DNA from: Pedobacter sp. BS3
GTDB lineage: Bacteria; Bacteroidota; Bacteroidia; Sphingobacteriales; Sphingobacteriaceae
Length of the DNA stretch: 64,000 bases
Reading direction: 5' to 3'
Assembly: GCF_008274585.1 (NCBI RefSeq)
Contig: NZ_VTRT01000003.1
Span: forward strand, 62,001 to 126,000
The position numbers were made by a program, and so were the translations under genes. Positions within the stretch are counted from its first letter, which is position 1; every line of letters begins with the position of its first letter. The notes beneath the pieces are model-generated. The model saw only the letters and a program-made list of their open reading frames with translations, did no database searches and was not told where the DNA came from. Shown here piece after piece: positions 1-5,938 of the stretch.

Positions 1-23
1 TAAAATAGTAGTTCTATGCTATA

Positions 24-52
24 AAAATAAAAAAGCGCCCGCATTGGCGGGC
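24..52 (-). terminator. Rho-independent terminator of hsp20
   Basis: On the minus strand, 34 bases past the hsp20 stop codon, a 6-bp perfect GC stem (37-42 with 47-52, four-base loop) is followed by a run of T (A-run 25-34 on the plus strand). This is a classic intrinsic terminator. Confidence 0.8.
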
Positions 53-85
53 ACCCTAAACCAAACATCAAACAATCAACAAATC

Positions 86-523
86 TTACTTCACCGCAAT
101 CTCTCTCGGTTGATATTTGGCTTCTTCCTTCTTAGCGACATTGATTTTCAATACACCATCGGTATATTCTGCATCGATTTTAGCATGATCTGCGCTTTCG
201 GGCAAGGTGAATGAGCGTACAAACGAGGTGTAGCTGTATTCCCTGCGTGAATATTTTTTGTTTTCATCGGTAGTCTCGTTCTTGCTTTCTACAGATATAC
301 TCAATACGTCTTTGTCAAGGTTGATCTTAAAATCATCCTTTTTTAAACCCGGAGCTGCCAGTTCAATATGATACTCGTTCTCGGTTTCGGCAATATTAAC
401 GGCCGGAACACGACTGGTTAAACGGTCTGAAACAAATGAATCGTTAAAAAACGAATCAAATACATCATTAAACCAGGTAGCGGGTGTTGAACTTTTAGGA
501 TTAGCAAATTTTACCAGTGTCAT
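86..523 (-). CDS. Small heat-shock protein, Hsp20/alpha-crystallin family
   Basis: ATP-independent cytoplasmic chaperone that holds unfolding proteins until the Hsp70/Clp machinery can refold them. The 145 residues show the usual layout: a Phe/Trp-rich N-terminal arm (1-36), an alpha-crystallin domain starting at VPAVNIAE (39-46) and including the GVLKI strand (123-127), and a C-terminal IAV (142-144), the I-x-I/V anchor used for oligomer assembly. The length is normal for the family. The ATG is preceded by a strong Shine-Dalgarno sequence, unusual in Bacteroidota and consistent with high expression. The gene is divergent from a thioesterase, and the shared gap contains a long palindrome. Family assignment is secure; the inducing stress cannot be read from the sequence. 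Confidence 0.95.
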   Translation of the reverse strand: MTLVKFANPKSSTPATWFNDVFDSFFNDSFVSDRLTSRVPAVNIAETENEYHIELAAPGLKKDDFKINLDKDVLSISVESKNETTDENKKYSRREYSYTSFVRSFTLPESADHAKIDAEYTDGVLKINVAKKEEAKYQPREIAVK

Positions 524-530
524 TTTTATT

Positions 531-538
531 TCCTCCTT
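531..538 (-). promoter_or_regulatory. Strong Shine-Dalgarno of hsp20
   Basis: Read on the minus strand this is AAGGAGGA, seven bases (AATAAAA) before the hsp20 ATG. Most other genes here have only A/T-rich leaders, as is usual for Bacteroidota, so a near-perfect anti-16S match stands out. It also fixes the hsp20 start codon. Confidence 0.75.
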
Positions 539-617
539 AAATTAATTTATCGTTGTTCTGCAAAGAGATAATCAAGCACCATACCATAAACAAAAAGCCT
601 GTAATATTGTTGATATA

Positions 618-668
618 TTAAGACAATTTGACATTAATTCGCGATATGTTAATGACAAATTGTCTTAA
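618..668. promoter_or_regulatory. Long palindrome in the hsp20/thioesterase divergent region
   Basis: Two 20-base arms (618-637 and 649-668) match as reverse complements at 19 of 20 positions around an 11-base spacer. Each arm contains a GACAA(A/T)TTG core that is itself nearly palindromic. It ends 14 bases before the thioesterase ATG and 95 bases from the hsp20 ATG. It is not the HrcA CIRCE element. An operator for a dimeric or tetrameric regulator is my inference; a cruciform or terminator role is less likely because no T-run follows. Confidence 0.5.
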
Positions 669-682
669 TTTAAAACTAACTT

Positions 683-1111
683 ATGAACCTGAAACAGTTC
701 AATTTTAAAGCTTATATTCCCGTAAGGTTTGCCGACCTGGATGTTTCAGGTCATGTAAGTAATGCCACCTGTCTTACTTATTTTGAAATTGCCCGCTGCA
801 ATTATTGGAGAGAAGTGATCAACTGGAACTGGGAAGAAATGGGTATTGTCGTCGCCCGGGCTGAAATTGATTATATAAGCCCGGTAAAATTGTACGATGA
901 GGTCTTTGTGTATGTACGAACCTCGCGGACAGGCAATACCAGCTTTGACCTGGAATATGTACTCACTGTTAAAAGAGGCAACGAAGATACGGTATGCGCC
1001 ACCGGAAAAACGGTTTGTGTAGCATTTGATTATGATCAAAATAAACCGGCCCCTATTCCCGATCACCAGCTTGTGCGAATGAAAAGCTTTGAATTTTTAT
1101 GTAATACCTGA
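683..1111 (+). CDS. Acyl-CoA thioesterase, 4HBT hot-dog fold
   Basis: Predicted cytoplasmic thioester hydrolase of the 4-hydroxybenzoyl-CoA thioesterase/YbgC group. The N-terminal signature RFADLDVSGHVSNA (15-28) matches the family pattern (R/Y)FxDxDxxGHVxNAxY, with the acidic residue of the DLD stretch as the expected catalytic residue and FEIAR completing the central helix. The family usually has Asn where this protein has Ser26 in HVSNA. At 142 residues it is one hot-dog domain, so it should work as a dimer or tetramer. The acyl substrate cannot be predicted. The ATG at 683 is the only good start. It is a single-gene unit divergent from hsp20; no functional link between the two is evident beyond the shared palindrome. 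Confidence 0.85.
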   Translation: MNLKQFNFKAYIPVRFADLDVSGHVSNATCLTYFEIARCNYWREVINWNWEEMGIVVARAEIDYISPVKLYDEVFVYVRTSRTGNTSFDLEYVLTVKRGNEDTVCATGKTVCVAFDYDQNKPAPIPDHQLVRMKSFEFLCNT

Positions 1112-1291
1112 TCATACTGATCGCATTCAGCATTGTAGTCCCCTGCTGACGACAAGAGATTTTTGTAATCCGGGAGAATAAGATGAATATAAAGTGAAAA
1201 TATTATAGATGCGCCTGCGCTACTACACTAACACAGGCTTTAATACTTGAACCAATATCCGGTCATCTAACCAACAACCGCTTTCTTTATG

Positions 1292-1299
1292 TACTTTTG
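1292..1299 (+). promoter_or_regulatory. Candidate -7 box (TACTTTTG) of the YpdA-like gene
   Basis: An exact match to the Bacteroidota -7 consensus TAnnTTTG lies only five bases before the ATG at 1305, which would give an mRNA with almost no leader. No clear -33 element is visible, so this is tentative. Confidence 0.35.
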
Positions 1300-1304
1300 C
1301 CTGC

Positions 1305-2267
1305 ATGGCAACAATCTACGATGTTCTGGTTATTGGCGGAGGGCCTATCGGTCTGGCCTGCGGTATTGAGGCGAAAAAGGCCGGGTTGAATTATATTATT
1401 ATCGAAAAAGGAAGCCTGACGAACTCGCTGTACAAATACCCGGCAAACATGACTTTTTTCTCTACATCCGAACGCCTGGAAATTGGCGGTGTGCCGTTTG
1501 TATCCAATAATCCCAAGCCTACCCGTCCCGAAGCGCTGGAATATTACCGCCGGGTTGCCCTGAAATTTGATCTGGATATCCGCCTGTTTGAAAAAGTGGA
1601 ACAGGTAAGCGGCGAAAAGGGCAATTTCAGCATACAAACCTCAAAAACAACTTACCAGGCCCGGAATATCATCATAGCAACGGGCTTTTACGATATTCCT
1701 AACCTGATGCATATTCCGGGTGAAGATCTGCCGAAAGTGCGTCACTACTATGAGGAACCCCATTTTTATGCCATGCAAAACGTTATTGTAGTGGGCGCCA
1801 ATAATTCTTCGGTCGATGCGGCGCTTGAAACCTACCGCAAGGGCGCCCAGGTAACCATGGTTATCCGCGGAAACGAAATTGGCAAACGGGTGAAATATTG
1901 GGTAAGACCTGATATCGAGAACCGCATAGCCGAGGGCAGCATTAAGGCTTACTTTAATTCAAGCCTCGCTGCCATACGACCAACCGAAGCGGATATCCAA
2001 ACGCCTGATGGGCTTATAACAATTCCTAACGATTTTGTGCTGGCCATGACCGGCTATCAGCCTGACTTTAACCTGCTGGAGCGGTTCGGCCTAACGTTAT
2101 CTGCCGATGAAAAACGGCTTCCGGTACATAATCCCGACACCATGGAAAGTAACCGGGAAGGCATTTACCTGGCCGGTGTGGTTTGCGGCGGCATGGAAAC
2201 GCATATCTGGTTTATTGAAAACTCACGCGAGCATGCCGTAAAAATTATACGGAGTATTGTGGGTTAG
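1305..2267 (+). CDS. ypdA: YpdA-family flavin disulfide reductase (bacillithiol disulfide reductase-like)
   Basis: FAD- and NAD(P)H-binding oxidoreductase of the YpdA family, proposed to reduce bacillithiol disulfide and so maintain the low-molecular-weight thiol pool. It has an N-terminal dinucleotide fold with GGGPIG (11-16), a second nucleotide-binding motif VVGANNSSVDAALE in the middle, and the ATG-like closing segments IIATGFYD and AMTGYQPDF. The 320-residue length and overall pattern (TFFSTSERLEIGGVPF, LPKVRHYY) follow Firmicutes YpdA closely. It has no CxxC motif, as expected for YpdA rather than thioredoxin reductase. The Cys that follows GGGP in staphylococcal YpdA (Cys14) is Ile15 here, so the mechanism may differ. 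It stands alone; no bacillithiol-synthesis gene is in the window. Confidence 0.85.
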   Translation: MATIYDVLVIGGGPIGLACGIEAKKAGLNYIIIEKGSLTNSLYKYPANMTFFSTSERLEIGGVPFVSNNPKPTRPEALEYYRRVALKFDLDIRLFEKVEQVSGEKGNFSIQTSKTTYQARNIIIATGFYDIPNLMHIPGEDLPKVRHYYEEPHFYAMQNVIVVGANNSSVDAALETYRKGAQVTMVIRGNEIGKRVKYWVRPDIENRIAEGSIKAYFNSSLAAIRPTEADIQTPDGLITIPNDFVLAMTGYQPDFNLLERFGLTLSADEKRLPVHNPDTMESNREGIYLAGVVCGGMETHIWFIENSREHAVKIIRSIVG

Positions 2268-2668
2268 TGGATTGTTGAATTGCTCAATTGTTGTATTGCG
2301 GCATTGTTACTCCTCCCGTAACACACAACAATTTAATTGTGAAATTGCGATATTGCTGTATTGTTAGCCACGTTGTATTGCTATTCCACGTAACCCATAA
2401 TAAAACTCAAATCGCCGAAGCACTGAATATAACACAATAGCACTGCCAAGCTCCCTCCCTCAGGGAGGGTTGGGTTGGGCCTTCTTCCTCCTTTCAAAAT
2501 CCGTATTTCTGGGTATATATCCGGCATAGGTACGCTATTACATTTACTTGTCTTTCTGTAATAGCATATCATAAACACTTACTGTTATGAAACCTATAAA
2601 ACAGGGAAAGAGGTAACAATGACACAATGCCCATACATACTATTTATTAACAATCTAAATTTAAAAAA
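2268..2668. other. Intergenic region with AT-rich near-repeats and a GC palindrome
   Basis: No gene is supported. Positions 2270-2375 contain several near-copies of an attgttg/aattgc word. At 2453-2469 an 8-bp perfect palindrome (CCCTCCCT, one base, AGGGAGGG) is followed by TTGGGTTGGG. This looks like a degenerate interspersed repeat. A 65-codon minus-strand reading frame here has no protein-like features. Confidence 0.5.
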
Positions 2669-3685
2669 ATGAACAAAAAAACTATTATCACTTTGGCGGT
2701 ATTATTTGCCCTCAGCACGCCATCAATGGCTCAAAAGAAAAAAGACGACCCCAAGGAGAAGCCCGATGCTACCCAATTTAATTGGGAAAAGTCCAAACTC
2801 ATCCCTAAACTTAAAAAGTTAGCCATTACCGAACTCACGGTTAACTACAAACTGACCACCACCGCAAGAACTGTTGTGCAGGAAAAAGGCTCACGTCAGA
2901 TTGCCGGAGCAAGGGTTACAGCGTATCTTGAAACTACCGATGGTGATCTTACAAACGACGATTTTCAGGGCCTTACCGATCACTTTTATGATTACTTTCA
3001 AAAGAAGCTGAAAGAGAATGGTATCGATACCGTTGGATGGAACCAGGTTACAGCCACCGAATTTTACCAGAAAATTGGCAGTGATGACGAAAAATCAGAA
3101 GATGATTCAAAGAAAGAAACCGGTGGCAACAAATGGGTAGCATCAACCGCACATAAAGGAAAGATCGTGCACTCCGGCATGGCTGGTTTTGCTGGTGGAA
3201 AGGGTAAACGGGCACAGGATTTTGCGAAAGACCTTGACTGTGTAGCGGCAGCCTTCAAAGTAAATGTGGATTTTGCCGATGTAGTGCTTAATCTCGATCT
3301 CAAAACTACGGCCCGCAAAGATCTTTTCGATGGTTGGTACTACCCTGCAACCACCACTAAGAAATACACATGGGCAATCAACCCCGAGTTTCGTGTAGGC
3401 GATCAGGATAATAAACAATGGACTTATGCCTGGGGCTCTAAAGGCTGGCCTGAATACCTGTACCAATGGAATGATATTCCTGCCCCCGGAGCGTATGCAG
3501 AGACCATGACCGAAGACCCTTCGAAAGCCAGAAGCGGCCTTGCTAAGCAATTTGCCTTTGCAAAAGAATTGACACCCGTGCTCATTCAAACTACACGCAG
3601 TAAGTACAAGGCTGCCGCAACACATGCCATTGAAAAATGGGTGGATGCTTTTGTGGCACGTGCAGTGCAAATGCGCAAAGGCTAA
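2669..3685 (+). CDS. Secreted protein of unknown function, 338 aa
   Basis: I do not recognise the family. Residues 1-22 form a clear Sec signal peptide (MNKK, hydrophobic core LAVLFAL, cleavage after SMAQ). The mature protein starts very lysine-rich (KKKDDPKEK) and is soluble-looking, with no transmembrane segment after the signal. There is an acidic/lysine-rich insert at about residues 136-150 (DDEKSEDDSKKE). Aromatic stretches such as FDGWYYPATTTKK and WAWGSKGWPEYLYQW-like text suggest a globular beta-rich domain. No repeat, cysteine pair or known catalytic motif was seen. It is a monocistronic gene by spacing. Periplasmic location is inferred from the signal peptide and the absence of a lipobox. 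Confidence 0.75.
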   Translation: MNKKTIITLAVLFALSTPSMAQKKKDDPKEKPDATQFNWEKSKLIPKLKKLAITELTVNYKLTTTARTVVQEKGSRQIAGARVTAYLETTDGDLTNDDFQGLTDHFYDYFQKKLKENGIDTVGWNQVTATEFYQKIGSDDEKSEDDSKKETGGNKWVASTAHKGKIVHSGMAGFAGGKGKRAQDFAKDLDCVAAAFKVNVDFADVVLNLDLKTTARKDLFDGWYYPATTTKKYTWAINPEFRVGDQDNKQWTYAWGSKGWPEYLYQWNDIPAPGAYAETMTEDPSKARSGLAKQFAFAKELTPVLIQTTRSKYKAAATHAIEKWVDAFVARAVQMRKG

Positions 3686-3776
3686 CTTATAATACTATAA
3701 TTATGGAACGATTTGTATATGTAATAGTCGTTAAAATGCCTGTACTGATGCCCGGGCAGGTTGAAATGAATTAACC

Positions 3777-3817
3777 AATGGTTCAGGATAGTCCTTTTAA
3801 AATTATCCTGAACCATT
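3777..3817. repeat. 14-bp perfect inverted repeat
   Basis: Arms 3777-3790 (AATGGTTCAGGATA) and 3804-3817 are exact reverse complements separated by 13 AT-rich bases. It lies 92 bases after the end of the secreted-protein gene, with no T-run on either side, so it is not a standard terminator. The rest of 3686-4033 holds no supported gene. Confidence 0.55.
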
Positions 3818-4033
3818 AAAATCTCATAAACAAGAGAAACAGCACTCAGGATAATTTGCCTGTTGCTGCCCAAATACAACGCCATTGTTTTTGATGAAAC
3901 TATAATAGAAAAGTCCACATTTAGTAAAGCGGCAGAGCCTTTTTATAGATGAAACCAGCAAAGAAGTGTAATAGACTTCCTGGTTAATCCTGGTTAAGTA
4001 ATAAGTGATTAAAACTAAATTAAAAACAAAACT

Positions 4034-4606
4034 ATGAATACCAGCTATATATTCAGAAAATCAGCGCTCGAAAAAACCCAGTATTGGGAGCTTACAGATG
4101 AAGGTATACTATGCCGGCAGGAAGGCAAAACCGATGCGTTAATTCCATACCAGAAAGTGCAAAGCATCAGGCTAAGCTACCTGGCCAATAACCGTTACCG
4201 GCTTAACAATTACTGCTGCAAAATAACCGCAGGGCAAAAAACAGCCGATATTCTTTCAAGCAGCTACGAAGGTATGGCCACATTTAATAACCAGGCCGAT
4301 ACGTACATACCCTTTGTTAAAGAGCTGGTAAAAAGGGTAAAGAACACAAACCCGTATTGCAATTTGTACGCCGGGCAAACGCCCTTTGTTTTTTATGGCA
4401 ACATAGCGTTTACTTTTGTAATAGTAGTCATCCTGTTCCTGATATTTTATTACCTGCCTATATCCGGCGGGCTCAGCATATTCGTCAGGCTGATGCTGAT
4501 CGGGTATTACGCGATATTTCTTGTCAAATCATTCCGGGTAAATAAACCGCAGCAGATTACGGGTTATGAAATTCCTGCTAATATTTTACCCGAAATCGCT
4601 AAGTAA
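4034..4606 (+). CDS. Membrane protein with N-terminal PH-like domain
   Basis: Uncharacterised 190-residue protein. The first ~105 residues are soluble and have the alternating pattern of a bacterial PH-like/YcxB-type beta domain (YWELTDEGILCR, LIPYQKVQSIRLSY). Two adjacent transmembrane helices follow (about 117-138 and 144-161). The tail NKPQQITGYEIPANILPEI matches the KPxxYxPxxIPxxLLP-like ending seen in small PH-like membrane proteins. The cytoplasmic side for the N-domain is inferred because there is no signal peptide. It is followed after 42 bases by another small membrane protein on the same strand, so the two may be co-transcribed. No function can be assigned. Confidence 0.7.
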   Translation: MNTSYIFRKSALEKTQYWELTDEGILCRQEGKTDALIPYQKVQSIRLSYLANNRYRLNNYCCKITAGQKTADILSSSYEGMATFNNQADTYIPFVKELVKRVKNTNPYCNLYAGQTPFVFYGNIAFTFVIVVILFLIFYYLPISGGLSIFVRLMLIGYYAIFLVKSFRVNKPQQITGYEIPANILPEIAK

Positions 4607-4648
4607 TCCGGGGGTGCTGCATTAACAACCCATTTAATAGCAAAACTT

Positions 4649-4900
4649 ATGGTAACAAAAAATGACATCTGTTTTAGTATTGCCATGCTGTTTGCATGCT
4701 GGTTTGCCGTTACCGGAGTAGTCTGGGTTTACTGGATAGCCTTGGTTGTCGCCTACCCTTTTGGCATTGCCAGCTTTTTTATGTGGAGGGCCCTAAAAAA
4801 AGACAGGAAGAAAAGAAACGTCGCCATACCGGTTATCTTACTTGCAGGGTTGGTTGCTTCTGTCAGCGTATTAATTTACCTGGTTTTGGGCAACAGATGA
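4649..4900 (+). CDS. Small membrane protein, 83 aa
   Basis: Unrecognised protein made almost entirely of hydrophobic segments: about residues 7-22, 24-45 and 56-79, split by a basic loop (KKDRKKRN) that should lie in the cytoplasm. The gene sits 42 bases downstream of the PH-like membrane protein and probably shares its transcript. The coding frame is supported by a good ATG and by the charge pattern between helices; an overlapping frame lacks such a pattern. Confidence 0.6.
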   Translation: MVTKNDICFSIAMLFACWFAVTGVVWVYWIALVVAYPFGIASFFMWRALKKDRKKRNVAIPVILLAGLVASVSVLIYLVLGNR

Positions 4901-4991
4901 TTTATAAACTACCGTTTGTCTAATTCATACAAAAACCAGGTCAACAAACCCCATTTGAAGACAACAGCAGGCCTGAAGGTTTTGCAGTTTA

Positions 4992-5051
4992 ATGGACGGT
5001 GAAGACACCGTCCATGACTTTCCGCCGCTGCTGGTGTCCCCCACCAGCAGC
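4992..5051. repeat. Two consecutive 10-bp perfect hairpins
   Basis: Hairpin A: 4992-5001 (ATGGACGGTG) pairs with 5006-5015 around the loop AAGA. Hairpin B: 5027-5036 (GCTGCTGGTG) pairs with 5042-5051 around TCCCC. They are 11 bases apart in an otherwise empty 465-bp gap (4901-5365). Neither has a following T-run. The pairing of two strong GC stems resembles REP/BIME-type extragenic elements. Confidence 0.6.
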
Positions 5052-5132
5052 TAACTTAACAGACTCTAAAAGAATAGTGCGCTCAAAACACTGGGTCCCC
5101 TTTGCGGACTTGGCGTAAAACCGTCATGAGTT

Positions 5133-5340
5133 TTGCGTGAAGAATATCTGCCGAAAATAGTTATTGACCTGAGTTCCTTTAGATTTACAAAGTATTACAA
5201 TTCAGTTGTTAATATTGCTTTTTCATTTTGCTTCTCTATTCTTTTGTTGACATAGCTTTGTCAGCTTTACTTTGCAACGGTACAGAAAGTTGACAAAGCC
5301 GGTTACTTGCGTGAAGAATATCCATCGAAAATATTTATTG
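5133..5340 (+). repeat. Direct 34-bp repeats flanking an inverted repeat upstream of the antitoxin
   Basis: Copies at 5133-5166 and 5307-5340 start TTGCGTGAAGAATATC and match at 30 of 34 positions in the same orientation. Between them, 5255-5268 and 5286-5299 form a 13-of-14 inverted repeat (GCTTTGTCA core) around 17 bases. The second direct copy ends just before the antitoxin promoter box. A partial duplication of a toxin-antitoxin control region would explain this. Confidence 0.55.
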
Positions 5341-5341
5341 G

Positions 5342-5349
5342 TATATTTG
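5342..5349 (+). promoter_or_regulatory. -7 box (TATATTTG) of the antitoxin gene
   Basis: Exact TAnnTTTG match 16 bases before the antitoxin ATG, giving a leader of roughly ten bases. The -33 element is unclear. The nearby inverted repeat at 5255-5299 could be the operator for autorepression typical of type II systems. Confidence 0.5.
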
Positions 5350-5365
5350 TATAAAACTCACAGGC

Positions 5366-5578
5366 ATGACAACACTAACTATACAGGTACCTGATAAGAA
5401 AGCCAATCTGATTAAACAGCTTTTAAAAGAACTTGATGTTAAGATAGTGACCCCAACTAACGAAGGTTGTGACCTTGATCATACACCTAATACCGAAACT
5501 ATTAAGGCTATAGAAGATGCCCGGAAAGGTAAAACAAAACGGATTACAGACTTAAAGGCGTTTTTTGATGGTATCTAA
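5366..5578 (+). CDS. Type II antitoxin, RelB/DinJ-like partner of a broken YafQ-like toxin
   Basis: Small 70-residue protein expected to neutralise and co-repress with the toxin encoded immediately downstream. It begins with a beta strand (TLTIQVPDKKANL), then a helix (IKQLLKELD), and ends in an Arg/Lys-rich helical tail (TIKAIEDARKGKTKRITDLKAFFDGI region), the segment that in this group wraps the toxin. The stop codon overlaps the toxin ATG as TAATG, the usual arrangement for coupled type II pairs. The reading frame is intact even though the toxin is not. Assignment rests on size, the 5'-3' order and the clearly recognisable downstream toxin; the fold itself is inferred. Confidence 0.75.
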   Translation: MTTLTIQVPDKKANLIKQLLKELDVKIVTPTNEGCDLDHTPNTETIKAIEDARKGKTKRITDLKAFFDGI

Positions 5579-5862
5579 TGTTTGTATTAGACTAATACTA
5601 ACAAGTTTCTTAAAGATTTAAAACTGCTTAAGAAACGGTCTATAAAAGATTTTGGGCTGGTTAAAAATTTATAGAAAAAGAATTAGCGATCGTGGGTTCT
5701 AAAGGGCTTGATAGAAAGTACAAAGTCCATAAGTTATCTGGCAATTATAAAGATAATTGGGAATGCCATATTAAGTCCGACCTGCTTATTATTTGGATTG
5801 AAATAAGTAATGACAATACAATTAAACTAGTGCGATTGGGCTCTCATTCAGATCTTTTCTAA
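5578..5862 (+). pseudogene. Frameshifted YafQ/RelE-family mRNA interferase toxin
   Basis: Conceptual repair gives a ~93-residue YafQ-type ribosome-dependent endoribonuclease. The start ATG (5578) reads MFVLD and hits TAA at 5593. One extra base there shifts into the frame TNKFLKDLKLLKKRSIKDFGLVKN, which stops at TAG near 5675. One missing base leads to the third frame IEKELAIVGSKGLDRKYKVHKLSGNY and on to GSHSDLF at 5862. The residues that correspond to the YafQ catalytic site are all still present: His in KVHKLSG, His and Asp in ECHIKSD, and His in GSHSDLF. Only two single-base indels break it, so inactivation looks recent. Sequencing error is possible but would need two independent indels within 90 bases. 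Confidence 0.85.
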
Positions 5863-5908
5863 GCAAAACAATATTGTTTTAAGCGGAGATGCCTCTACCA
5901 TTCAAACA

Positions 5909-5935
5909 AAAACGCCGGGTAAAGCCCGGCGTTTT
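5909..5935. terminator. Bidirectional terminator between the toxin remnant and the RND operon
   Basis: Perfect 11-bp stem (5909-5919 with 5925-5935, loop TAAAG) with a GC core flanked by A-run and T-run, so it can terminate in both directions. It lies three bases past the RND pump stop codon on the minus strand and 46 bases past the toxin remnant on the plus strand. Confidence 0.85.
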
Positions 5936-5938
5936 CTA

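Noticed and set aside
746-1066. 106-codon minus-strand frame inside the thioesterase gene
   Set aside because: Completely overlapped by a convincing hot-dog thioesterase; its translation has no family pattern.
3682-3918. 78-codon minus-strand frame between two genes
   Set aside because: Composition looks random, no signal or domain pattern, and it contains the 14-bp inverted repeat.
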